NCBI GenBank assembly: GCA_033239125.1
Contig: BSWB01000001.1
Span: forward strand, 141,685,981-141,749,980
Origin: Fagopyrum homotropicum
Lineage: Eukaryota; Streptophyta; Magnoliopsida; Caryophyllales; Polygonaceae
Direction of reading: 5' to 3'
DNA length: 64,000 bases
In this document: piece by piece, positions 43,938-54,396 of the stretch
Numbering within the stretch: position 1 is the first letter of the stretch
Layout of the letters: the number at the start of each line of letters is the position of its first letter
Translations under genes and position numbers: made by a program
Notes under the pieces: model-generated
The model's input: the letters and a program-made list of their open reading frames with translations, nothing else
The model's database searches: none
Told to the model about the DNA's origin: nothing

Positions 43938-44850
43938 TCATAAAAGTTTTTCGAAAAGGTTCCGGTTCCTAATTTCACCGGCAAATGGTAGGATTCTCCA
44001 ACATACAAGCATGTATAGTATAGTTCTCACCGGAATCCTACCGGTCTTCCTATTCTTCCGTGGGACATAACTCAGTTTTACATCCCATCCTTTCCTGGAT
44101 CGGGAAATCAGCCTTTCGAGAATCCACTTAGCTCCCCCATCTCCAGCTTGGGGATAGTACAAGGTCTTCGTCACGTGAGTGACCCCATACTTGAACAAAT
44201 AACACTTCGTTGCCTTAGCAGTGAAGCACTTGTTTACTCCACTCCTTTCAGTCCAAGGACCATTTACTTTAAGCAAATTCAAGGGATGTTTCATCTTGAT
44301 CTTAGGAGGTTCTCTCGGAAGAGACCTCCAACTCTTCGGTGTATCCCTGAAGAAATCTAGAACTTTAAAGGGGTAGGAGCAAGTACCTTATAAAGTTCTT
44401 CAAATATTGAGACAAGTTTCATGTTAGGGTGATAATCCACACATGAAATCTTTCCCAACTCAGCTGAATTTTCTTCAACCTCGGCCGATTGTTCAACGTC
44501 GGCCGATCTCTCTTCCACCTCGGCCGAAGTCTCAACAGTTGGATCGAGATCTTTCACATCTTCCTCTTCCTCAAAAGCTTCAAGAGAAACTTCCGGTTCG
44601 ATTGGAGGAATGCTTGAAACTTGTAGTACTTCCTTATGCTCCTCTTTCAGCTTAGCATAGGATATGGTGCTTTCCTTGAGCTCCTCCAACTTTTTCATCA
44701 TCTTCTCCCATTTCGATTCAAGCGAATCTTCAAGAGGTTGTTCATAAATCTTTCTAGGGACATTCAGCTCATCCCATATCGCAAGCTCCTCCTTAATGGC
44801 CTCTTTTCTTTCCCTTTCATTGTCAAACCATTAGAAGGAGTATTTCTCTT
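43938..44850 (-). pseudogene. NA-T ORF, first copy (broken)
   Basis: Equivalent to the intact 318-codon ORF at 48626-49582. A short indel near 44358-44370 shifts the frame between segments 44701-44357 and 44294-43938. A TAA near 44832 replaces the Tyr codon of the FYWFG stretch. The acidic linker with DVEQSAEVEENSAE and the integrase-like YGVTHVTKTLYYPQAGDGG are readable. Confidence 0.8.
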
Positions 44851-45017
44851 CCAAGTATTCATAATGGTCCGCCCTAGTACTTTGTCTTGCTATCCAACTG
44901 GATCAAATGTAGCCATCGGAAATCCTGAAAACTACAAAACTCATAGAAAGAGTAGTCAAATGTAACGAGGGAAATAGCCCCGAAAGACAACCGAAACCAG
45001 CTTGGTCTAGACCAAGT

Positions 45018-45173
45018 CCCCAGCAACGGCGCCAAAAACTTGTTCTTTGGCGAAACTCTGTTCCGTTGCCGGAACGAGAACTACGAATTTGTAGCTAAGA
45101 ACACAAATCTGCAAGAACACTCAAGCAGAAAGATTAATAGCAAAACCAAGAACAGTCCCCGGCAACGGCGCCA
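45018..45173 (-). other. Duplicated tRNA-Asp primer-binding site (NA-T, first copy)
   Basis: Plus strand CCCCAGCAACGGCGCCA at 45018-45034 (one mismatch) and CCCCGGCAACGGCGCCA at 45157-45173 (perfect), each followed by AAAAACTTGTTC. Only the right one abuts the LTR (45180). The 139-bp offset is nearly the same in the second copy (49746 and 49883). Confidence 0.85.
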
Positions 45174-45179
45174 AAAACT

Positions 45180-46943
45180 TGTTCGCTCCAAACGGTGTGT
45201 GCAAGCTTTAAATTTATATCCCAAGAAATATGCTTAAAACAAGGATGTGAATCTGCAGTGTACAGATCAATTATAGTAAAAGCAAGAATTCCGGGGTGTC
45301 GATCTCAGGGACTTAGGTGAAACCTAAGCAAGTATAGGTTGTCAATGTAACTAATAACCACAAAAGCAATTAAAGCAATCACAGAGATGATAATAAGGTC
45401 AATTAATAGAAATATGCAAATTCTAGGGATTAAAGCATCTAGTTGTGGTTCCAACTCAAGATCTCAAGATAAGCGGACAAAGCTGAGATTTTGCAAAGGG
45501 AAGGTGTTTCGAAAATGGAATAGATCACCGGGTAAGTCTCACTACTCACTAACTCCAAACCAAAAGCTCCTATTACCGGGTAAGTCTTAAGGTACTAAGG
45601 AAAGAAATTATAATCTCAAACCAACACACCAACTAAGAGAATAGAATCAACCTTTACCGGGTAAGTCTCAAGCTAACTCACAAAGATAAGATGAAGGCAC
45701 ACTCAAACCCCAATAATGGATGAACCTTTATTACCTACACTTATGATCTTGGGTAAACAAACTAAAGAATCACCAGGTAAGTCTCATCCTAGGCTTGCAT
45801 TGAACCAGGAAAGGTGTAATAAGAATAGGATTTGGCAAACTCTAACACTTAACTCTCAGTCACGGATCAGAAAAGGTCACCTCGGTCAGTCAAGTTCCAC
45901 CCCGGCCGAGATGTTCATCGACTGAACGGGATGATCTAGGGTTAAGGATAAAGGCTCGAGCTTTCAGGGTCCTACTGGGATTAAGATTATTCTATCATCG
46001 TCTTTCCCACAACCTTTAGCCAATCACCCTAGAATCGCACAAAGAAATTAGCCACTCATCATCATGAAAGCAATAATCAAATATATGGGAAGAGAATGAA
46101 TATTTGAACACAAAAAGTTTAAGAAAAAGGCTTCAATAACTGAATCAAATATAAAACAAATTAGTGTTCCTTGGATCACAAATCCAACAAGACAATCAAA
46201 CAAAAGGGAATCTAAGAAAGTCTTACAAATCCCCTCAAAAGCTATAACAAAGCTATGAACTTCTTTCCTTCAATCTTCTTTCAAACTTCCAAAAATCCTT
46301 TCTAACTACAGCTTCTTCAATCTCCAAGTACTGCGATGGTAGCGGGTTTCTGAATTTGTGGAAAATCCAACCCTTTTTATAGGAGAATTATCTTCCAAAG
46401 ATAATAATATCTTAAAAAGATAATATCCTAATAAAATATATCTTATCTCTAAAATAGATCTCCTAAATATATGATCTTCCTTCCAGAAATCCAGCCCAAA
46501 ATATAAGATCTCTCCTTCCTAAAATAAAAGATCTCATCCAAATAAAATATATCTCACCGTGTCAGGATATTCGCCTCGGTTGGGCCGCTCCTCTAGATCA
46601 CGTCGGTCGAGGTGACACTGTAGTTGACCGAGGTGGATCTCAAATGAAGGTGAAATCTCTCAAATCTGGTCCAAAGTAAATCTTATTTGTAAAGTCCTTG
46701 CTTCCTGATCTTTCTTTTAAGCTCCTGAATGTAGCTCCAATGACTCATTTGCTCCTTAGCTCCATTTCGATCCAAAACGTGCCATTTTACCTACGATTAC
46801 AACGAAACTTGGTGTAGACCTCGATTCCTGTAAAGGTAGATGAAACGACAATATAATCACATAATATACATTCAAACATGCAGATTATTGAAGATGAAAC
46901 GTCTAAACAAGTCCCAAAATATAGACTATAATACATGCTATCA
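45180..46943 (-). repeat. NA-T middle LTR (1764 bp)
   Basis: TGTTCGCTCC to CATGCTATCA, with PBS on its left and PPT on its right. It serves as 5' LTR for the left internal copy and 3' LTR for the right one. It carries four TTACCGGGTAAGTCTC-type repeats (45525-45785) and both motif clusters (45875-45925, 46570-46640). It shows the empty site of the solo LTR found in the left LTR. Confidence 0.92.
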
Positions 46944-48600
46944 AAATACCCCATACTTGTCCCTTGCTTGTCCCTTGCTTGTCCCCAAGCAAGTTCCAAA
47001 TCTTAAGTACAAGATGAAATGGATTATAAGTCATAAAGATCAATGAAAAGTATTTCAAAAAGTTTTAATGGTGTGCTCCGCTCATAGATCACTCTAAGAG
47101 AATGCTTCATGGCAATTAAAACAAAATACGATCAAAACATTTTATAAATATAGGAAAGTTGTTCATCTTTTCATAAAATCATAGAATGCATAATAAATCA
47201 CAATTATCGAAATTAATCATGTATAATCCAGTTTAAACCACCAAGTCAATCAAAAAGCTCGAGGTCTCAAGGACTTTCCAAGAGAAGGTCAAGAAACGTG
47301 TAAGGGTGGGATGTATATAGGGAATGTGGTGTTAGAATCCGGGAAAAGGTTTTCACTTCACTTTTCTTTGAACTTTAACATCTTCCACCAATAAGCTTTG
47401 CTTATTTACTTTTTACTTTTTGGGATGCATGGAAAGAGGTGCACAGTAACCGAAGCCTAGGAGATCAGCAATCATCAATTTCTCGAGATGCCTCAAACCC
47501 TTGATGCACATACCATGACCCGTTACGAATATCGCTCAATCCGACTTTGGCAAGACACAAACACCCGGCTATGTGAACAGTGCCGAGTTACTCATCATCA
47601 TGATTGACTTCCCCAAACCTATTTGTTTCTTTCTAACTTCCAGCCAACTTCTCAAGTGTTCTTTCACTTGTTTTTCACTTGCTTGCTTCCAAATTCCCGG
47701 ATAGGTGAAAGGGAGGCAAATATGTATATGAGGGGTTAAGCATGATCAAGAAGAAGAAGAGAAGAGAGTGAATTGCCTTAATCATCCCAGGAAGAATGTG
47801 ATAGAACTCATCATGTGGTGTCAACCTTCAAATTCAACATAATTTGACAAAAAACAAAGTATTAAACATGCTAAAACTTCAAACAAAGCATTTTGCAACT
47901 TAAACATATCATAAAACCTTTCAAACATATAAAGATTTCAAAACCAATCTGCAAACAAAATCATCACTGAGGTCATATCCAGAAAAGAGGCACAAAAAAT
48001 CGTTTCGAAAGCTCTTTCAGTTAAACCGCCTCGGTCGAGGTGTTCTAAGGCAACTGAGGTACTTGACCTCGTTTGGCCAGAATCATCCCGGTCGAGGTCA
48101 TAAATTTCTTTTTCTTAACCATTTTTTGACGTTTTTTTCAATCAAAAATCTGTGTGCATGAATGTAATCTCAGATAAGCACCAAGAGCCAAATAAGATCA
48201 TAATCAAAGATCAAGAGAGTTGTACAAGTACCCCATACTTGGGACACATTGTCCCAATGTGTCTAATATAAGTCAGAAGAACAGAATACTCACCACACAT
48301 AGCTGAACTACATAAAAAATAAGAAACAGCTCCCAGATAAGATCATCTCGGTTGGCAAAGAACATCTCGGTCGAGGTCCTGTAACTGCACCCGAGATGTG
48401 TCTCAGTCAAGCTCCGTCCTCTCAATTTTTCAAACTTGTGTCCTTCTAGTGTAGCTCTTGAGCTGTAATCCTTCCTTAGAGAGTACTTGGTTTGTGTCTA
48501 GAGGATGCCAAAAACAAATCAAAACAAAGCAAAAGCAAACTATCTAAACTAAGCTAGAAAAACGGAAAACAAAGCAATACCTTGGGTTGCCTCCCAAGAA
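46944..48600 (-). other. NA-T 3' non-coding region, second copy
   Basis: Same order as 42217-43840: PPT (with an extra CCCTTGCTTGT repeat), 137-bp block 47485-47621, motif clusters near 48030-48100 and 48345-48415, hairpin plus PPT-like tract 48224-48263, and CTTGGG/CCCAAG hairpin 48581-48598. No gene seen. Confidence 0.75.
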
Positions 48601-48625
48601 GCGCTTGATTTAAGGTCACTAGTAC

Positions 48626-49582
48626 TCAATGTACCTCGAACACCTTGGAGTGCTCATTACATCCATCATAAAAGTTTTCCAAAAAGGTTCCGGTTCCTAA
48701 TTTCACCGACAAATGGTAGGATCTCCAACATACAAGCATGTATAGTATAGTTCTCACCGGAATCCTACCGGTCTTCCTATTCTTCCGTGGGACATAACTC
48801 AGTTTTGCATCCCATCCTTTCCTGGATCGGGAAATCAGCCTTTCGAGAATCCACTTAGCTCCCCCATCTCCAGCTTGGGGATAGTACAAGGTCTTTCTCA
48901 CGTGAGTGACCCCATACTTGAACAAATAACACTTCGTTGCCTTAGCGGTGAAGCACTTGTTTACTCCACTCCTTTCAGTCCAAGGACCATTTACTTTAAG
49001 CAAATTCAAGGGATGTTTCATCTTGATCTTAGGAGGTTCTCTCGGAAGAGACCTCCAACTCTTCGGTGCATCCCTGAAGAAATCTAGAACTTTAAAGGGA
49101 GTGGGAGCAAGTACCTTATAAAGTTCTTCAAATATTGGGACAAGTTTCATGTTAGGGTGATAATCCACACATGAAATCTTTCCCAACCTAACTGAATTTT
49201 CTTCAACCTCGGCCGATTCTTCAACGTCGGCCGATCTCTCTTCCACCTCGGCCAAAGTCTCAACAGTTGGATCGAGATCTTCCACATCTTCCTCTTCCTC
49301 AAAAGCTTCAGGAGAAACTTCTGTTTCGATTGGAGGAATGCTTGAAACTTGTAGTACTTCCTTATGCTCCTCTTTCAACTTAGCATAGGATATAGTGCTT
49401 TCCTTGAGCTCCTCCAACTTTTTCATCATCTTCTCCCATTTCGATTCAAGCGAATCTTCAAGAGGTTGTTCATAAATCTTTCTAGGGACATTCAGCTCAT
49501 CCCATATCGCAAGCTCCTCCTTAATGGCCTCTTTTCTTTCCCTTTCATTGCCAAACCAATAGAAGGAGTATTTCTCTTCCAA
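48626..49582 (-). CDS. NA-T 318-aa ORF: acidic linker fused to integrase remnant
   Basis: The only long intact frame of the element. Residues 1-90 are charged and helical (ERERKEAIKEELAIWDEL, then KMMKKLEELKE). Residues 91-130 are strongly acidic and partly coded by the CTCGGCCGA motif array (VEERSADVEESAEVEENS). Residues 131-200 are unassigned. Residues 205-303 follow Athila integrase (KYGVTH, YYPQAGDGG for YHPQTSGQ, ILERLISRSRKGWDAKL, then ILYMLVCWRSYHLSVKL for LVYGKSCHLPVEL). The catalytic Glu region is degenerate, and the zinc finger and both Asp are absent, so it cannot be an integrase. The 5' end of homology extends past the Met through a stop. It is most likely a deletion scar that has stayed open. 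A retained role is possible because a related frame is also open in ATH-B. Confidence 0.6.
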   Translation of the reverse strand: MEEKYSFYWFGNERERKEAIKEELAIWDELNVPRKIYEQPLEDSLESKWEKMMKKLEELKESTISYAKLKEEHKEVLQVSSIPPIETEVSPEAFEEEEDVEDLDPTVETLAEVEERSADVEESAEVEENSVRLGKISCVDYHPNMKLVPIFEELYKVLAPTPFKVLDFFRDAPKSWRSLPREPPKIKMKHPLNLLKVNGPWTERSGVNKCFTAKATKCYLFKYGVTHVRKTLYYPQAGDGGAKWILERLISRSRKGWDAKLSYVPRKNRKTGRIPVRTILYMLVCWRSYHLSVKLGTGTFLENFYDGCNEHSKVFEVH

Positions 49583-49745
49583 GTATTCATAATGGTCCGC
49601 CCTAGTACTTTGTCTTGCTATCCAACTAGATCAAATGTAGCCATCGGAAATCCTGAAAACTACAAAACTCATAGAAAGAGTAGTCAAATGTAACGAGGGA
49701 AATAGCCCCGAAAGACAACCGAAACCGGCTTGGTCTAGACCAAAT

Positions 49746-49899
49746 CCCCGACAACGGCGCCAAAAACTTGTTCTTTGGCAAAACCCTGTTCCGTTGCCGG
49801 AACGAGAACTATGAATGTACCTAAGAACACAAATCTGCAAGAACACTCAAGCAGAAAGATTAATAGCAAAACCAAGAACAGTCCCCGGCAACGACGCCA
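49746..49899 (-). other. Duplicated tRNA-Asp primer-binding site (NA-T, second copy)
   Basis: CCCCGACAACGGCGCCA at 49746-49762 and CCCCGGCAACGACGCCA at 49883-49899 on the plus strand, one mismatch each to tRNA-Asp. The right one abuts the 5' LTR at 49906. Confidence 0.85.
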
Positions 49900-49905
49900 A
49901 AAATT

Positions 49906-51741
49906 TGTTCGCTCCAAACGGTGTGTGCTAGCTTTAAATTTATATCCCAAGAAATATGCTTAAAACAAGGATGCGAACCTACAGTGTACGGATCAATTAT
50001 AGTAAAAGCAAGAATTCCGTGGTGTCAATCTTAGGGACTTAGGTTAAACCTAAGCAAGTATAGGTTGTCAATGTAACTAATAACCACGAAAGCAATTAAA
50101 GCAATCAAAGAGATGATAATAAGGTCAATTAAGGGAAATATGCAAATTCTAGGGATTAAAGCATCTAGTTGTGGTTCCAACTCAAGATCTTAAGATAAGC
50201 GGACAAAGCTGAGATTTTGCAGAGGGAAGGTGTTTCTAAAATGGAATAGATCACCGGGTAAGTCTCACTACTCACTAACTCCAAACCAAAAGCTCCTATT
50301 ACCGGGTAAGTCTTAAGGTACTAAGGAAAGGAATTATAATCTCAAACCAACACACAAACTAAGAGAATAGAATCAACCTTTACCGTGTAAGTCTCAGGCT
50401 AACTCACAAAGATGAGATGAAGGCACACTCTGACCCCAATAAAGGATGAACCTTTATTACCTACACTTATAATCTTGGGTAAACAAACTAAGGAATCACC
50501 AAGTAAGTCTCATCCTAGGCTTGCATTGAACCAGGAAAGGTGTAATAAGAATAGGATTTAGCAAACTCTAACACTTAACTCTCAGTCACGGATCAGAAAA
50601 GGTCACCTCGGTCAGTCAAGTTCCACCCTGGCCGAGATGTTCATCGACTGAACGAGATGTTCTAGGGTTAAGGATAAAGACTCGAGATTTCAGGGTCCTA
50701 CTGAGATTAAGATTATTCTATCATCGTCTTTCCCATAACCTTTGGCCAATCACCTTAGAATCACACAAAGAAATTAGCCACTCATCATCATGAAAGCAAT
50801 AATCAAATATATGGGAAGAGAATGAATATTTGAACACAAAAAGCTTAAGAAAAAGGCTTCAATAACTGAATCTAATATCAAACAAATCAGCGTTCCTTGG
50901 ATCACAAATCCAACAAGACAATCAAACAAAAGGGAATCTAAGAAAGTCTTACAAATCCCCTCAAAAGCTATAACAAAGCTATGAACTTCCTTCCTTCAAT
51001 CTTCTTTCAAACTTCCAAAAATCCTTCCTAACTACAGCTTCTTCAATCTCCAAGTACTGCGATGGTGGCGGGTTGCTAAATTTGTGGAAAATCCAACCCT
51101 TTTTGTAGGAGAATTATCTTCCAAAGATAATAATATCTTAAAAAGATAATATCCTAATAAAATATATCTTATCTCTAAAATAGATCTCCTAAATATATGA
51201 TCTTTCTTCTAGAAATCCAGCCCAAAAATATAAGATCTCTCCTTCCAAAAATAAAAGATCTCAGCCAAATAAAATATATCTCGCCGCGTCAGGATATTCG
51301 CCTCGGTTGGAGCGCTCCTGAAAGTTTCTTTTAAAAATAAAAGATCTCAACCAAATAAAATATATGATCTTCCTTCCAGAAATCCAGCCCAAAAATATAA
51401 GATCTCTCCTTCCAAAAATAAAAGATCTCAGCCAAATAAAATATATCTCGCCACGTCAGGATATTTGCCAAATTAAATCTTCTTTGTAAATTCCTTGCTT
51501 CCTGATTTTTCTTTTAAGCTCCTGAATGTAGCTCCAATGACTTCTTTGCTCCTTAGCTCCATTTCGATCCAAAATGTGTCATTTTACCTACGATTACAAC
51601 AAAACTTGGTGTAGACCTCGATTCCCGTAAAGGTAGATGAAACGACAATATAATCACATAATATACATTCAAACATGCGGATTATTGAAGATAAAAATGT
51701 CTAAACAAGTCCCAAAATATAGACTATAATACATGCTATCA
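49906..51741 (-). repeat. NA-T right (5') LTR (1836 bp)
   Basis: TGTTCGCTCC to CATGCTATCA, then TSD TTGAC. Near 51200-51470 a block of about 150 bp (AAATATAAGATCTCTCCTTCC through CAGGATATT) is duplicated. It replaces most of the second palindromic motif cluster present in the other two NA-T LTRs. Confidence 0.92.
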
Positions 51742-51746
51742 TTGAC

Positions 51747-52673
51747 CTAGCTTCGGAGTTGTATGATCTTGTGAAAATCATTAGAACTAGAAGTCTAAAG
51801 ACTTCTATCTTGTTAGAGAGATGTTGATCCTTGTGCCTTGTCTTGACTAGGCATTGCGTACCTTCCCACATGAAGTTGAGAGGGATTCTATCGGGTTTAG
51901 CTTTGAGTCAGGTAAGTCCACGGACTTACTTAGCTAGCTTCTGCCTATTAGTTTGATGTGTATTGATGGTGTGTGTTAAAGTTATGTTAAAACAATGAAA
52001 CCGGAATATGACGACCTTTGTATATTGTATTGGCCCAAGTGTATGATAACGGGCGGTGACATCATTTCCTAGCTCTTGCGAGAGCTAGGAGGTTCTCTAC
52101 GACTAGCCCATGCAAGTAGACGGTTGGATGCATCAAAATCATTCCTTGCTGATAATGGGGACAGAGGCGAGTCTCGGGGATTCTTGTGTCACAAACAAAA
52201 GTTGAATTTGTAAAGGGATAACATAAATAAAGATAATAAACGGGTTTGTGTGTATGCATGTTATGTGTGTATGTCTTCGTGATATATATATGTGCCTTTA
52301 CCTTTATCCTAATGCTTAGAATGTTAGCTAACTGTTTTATACCGCTTTGTAGATGCCTTGCAGGTTAGGAAAGCGGTCGAGTGACCCGGTGGTAGTGAGC
52401 AGCCGGGGTTCCGTACATTATAGGATGAGATCGGATTTCTACTTATTGTTGTCTTAGACTTTCGTTATGATATTTGGGGTTTTGAGAACTCGGCTGGAGT
52501 TTGCGTTTTGAGTTGCATTTCGGATTGTCATCATGCATTAAAACTCTTTCATTTGCCTTTTTATTTGTGCCATGTTGTAAGGTCCGGTGAAGTTGTTGTC
52601 AGGCTAAGGGTCGGGACCCAATGTGAGGTCCTAGCCCGTAGCATCTCGAGTCCCTTGGATTTGGGGTGTTACA
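51747..52673 (+). mobile_element. CHR-B 3' LTR, right part
   Basis: Continues the LTR interrupted at 37951: CTAGCTTCGGAG... through intron signals (donor 51912, acceptor 52363), the CCTAGCTC/GAGCTAGG hairpin (52069-52090) and the U5 block, to GGGGTGTTACA. The 5 bp after it, TTATC, share only three bases with TTACA before the 5' LTR, so the TSD is weak. Confidence 0.85.
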
Positions 52674-52916
52674 TTATCAACTTGAGAATCATACAAGAAG
52701 TTTACATTTTTAACCTAAATGATCCTGTAAATAGATGCACGAAAATAAGATTTGGCAGTTCAAACTGCAATTAAGCTCTTAGTTCTCCAAAACCCCAATT
52801 TCAACTCTCAACAACTTGGAATTAAGAATGAAAACAATTAACCTCGCGATATTGGATTTCTTGCATGATATTTTCAAAACTTGACACGTTCCATTTTAAC
52901 ATATGTGTTAGATCAA
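52674..52916. other. Short unassigned spacer
   Basis: AT-rich, without an ORF or similarity to the neighbouring elements. It contains a short inverted repeat GGCAGTTCAAACTGC (52753-52767). Possibly part of the pre-insertion sequence. Confidence 0.3.
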
Positions 52917-54396
52917 TATTCGCCCGAAAACGTGCGTGCAAATAAGCTTTATATTTATAAAACTAAAATAAAAGCAAGCGAACCCGCAGTGTACGATTGG
53001 CGTAGATTAGCAAGTATTCCAGAGTATCGAACTCGGGGATTTGGGGGATCAAATTCAGTTCACAAATTATCGAGCAAGTCAAGTATAGAAGCTTTGCAAA
53101 TATTAGGGAAAACAACAACCCTAAAGATTGAGGTGTCTAATTGTGGCAATCGATTCAAGATATACTATATATATAAGGATAGAGTTGAGAATTGCAAAGG
53201 TATACTAAAGTAAGGTAATGTACGGTGAAGTTCCAAAACCCTATATGTCTAACCAAAAGACTCTCTATAAACGTTGTTGAAGCTGTAGTATAGAAAGGAT
53301 CTAAAGACTAGAATTGATCTCAAATACCCAAACTTGTAACCCAAGGATCAAGATAAACTCAAACGGTTAAGGTTGTGACACTCGAAACCGAAATAGAGGT
53401 AAATCACGGGTAGATCTTGAGAATCTTCAACTTTGGATTAAAGTAAAAGCAAAGTTCATAAACTGAGGTAAATCACGGGTAGATCTTGAGAATCACGGTC
53501 GTGGAAACCTAAGAACAAGCCGTGATTTAGGGTGTCGACGATATTTCTCTAACTCTCAGGGTCCAATCAAATTACGATCGATCTATCATCATCTAAGCCA
53601 CAACTATCAACCCTTCACCTTAGAATTGCTAAAGGGTTTTAGCCAATAATCATTGTCATGATATCAATATTCAATTTAAGAAGAATGAAAGATGTAAACC
53701 CTCGAATACTCAATAAAACTTCAAAACCAATTCTCAAATCCAAAACACAAGAAGCAATGTTAATGGATTAAGAATATATAACACAAAACCTCACAATGAT
53801 CTAAGGCAAGTACGAAGAATGGGATGTCAATCCGTCTTCAATATCAAAACCTAAGAAAAAGGTTAAACCTTTGTTGTAAGCAATCTCCGATTTCTAACAA
53901 TCCTGCGTTTCCGCAACTGTCGGCGATCTCCAATCAACCCTAGGCAACAATGCTGAAGGCAAGAGTAAGCGGCCGTCAATGTCTTGGGGCTGTCACCGTC
54001 CCAAATCTTTTGGAGATTTTGGCTCCTTTCAGTCTCCTTTTGGAGAATTTGACTCCCCCTTCAATGTTGAAGGCTCTCGAATATTTGTAGGGGTAAAACT
54101 AGAGTTTAACGATGAAACCCTAAATATTTGGGCTGAAAAAAAGTCGAGCCGCTGGTATTAGAAAATACTCTGGGCCGCGTCAGTAGGTATCAGAGAATAC
54201 TTTGGCGCGTCAGACGGTATCGGAAGATACTTTGGCACGTCTGACGGTATCAAAAGATACTTTGGGCCGTCTGACGGTATCAGAATATACTTTGGCGCGT
54301 CTGACGGTATGAGAAGATACTTTGGGCCGCGTCAGACGGTATCAGAAGATACTTTGGGCGCATCCCAACTTCCTTTTATTGCTCCTTTTTGTCCCA
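52917..54396 (-). mobile_element. Truncated Athila-type LTR related to the ATH-1 LTR
   Basis: Starts TATTCGCCCG (TG changed to TA), then AAGCTTTATATTTATAAAACTA and GCGAACCCGCAGTGTACG. It parallels the ATH-1 LTR through the first motif cluster (53465-53530). A tandem array (54154-54360) sits where ATH-1 has its second palindromic cluster. It is cut at 54396 by a plus-strand NA-type LTR before reaching its CATGCTAACA end. Confidence 0.8.
54154..54360 (+). repeat. 30-bp tandem array with hairpin units
   Basis: Seven copies starting at 54154, 54186, 54216, 54246, 54276, 54306 and 54338. The unit is GGTATCAGAAGATACTTTGG followed by CGCGTCTGAC. Two units are 32 bp (GGGCCGCGTCAGAC). Each contains the inverted repeat GTATC/GATAC and a CGTCTGACG-like palindrome. 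Confidence 0.9.

Larger units (their letters stand above)
37952..51741 (-). mobile_element. NA-T: tandem non-autonomous Athila derivative with three LTRs
   Basis: Structure on the plus strand: LTR 37952-42216 (with a nested solo LTR), internal 42217-45179, LTR 45180-46943, internal 46944-49905, LTR 49906-51741. TTGAC directly flanks both outer ends (37947-37951 and 51742-51746). The two internal copies are co-linear and highly similar. Each has PPT, the 137-bp block, one ORF and a doubled PBS; gag, protease, RT and most of integrase are absent. Unequal exchange between LTRs of one inserted element explains the tandem form. Proteins must have come from an autonomous Athila relative. Confidence 0.9.

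Noticed and set aside
45018..45034. Inner PBS-like site as the edge of a separate nested element
   Set aside because: No LTR begins there. The bases after AAAAACTTGTTC are not LTR sequence, and the same arrangement is in both internal copies, so it is a duplicated PBS.
6073..52678. TTACA and TTATC as the TSD of CHR-B
   Set aside because: Only three of five bases agree, so it was not used as evidence. Joining the two LTRs rests on orientation, length and similarity.
54154..54360. Direct repeats resembling a CRISPR array
   Set aside because: Units are contiguous with no unique spacers and lie in a plant retrotransposon LTR.
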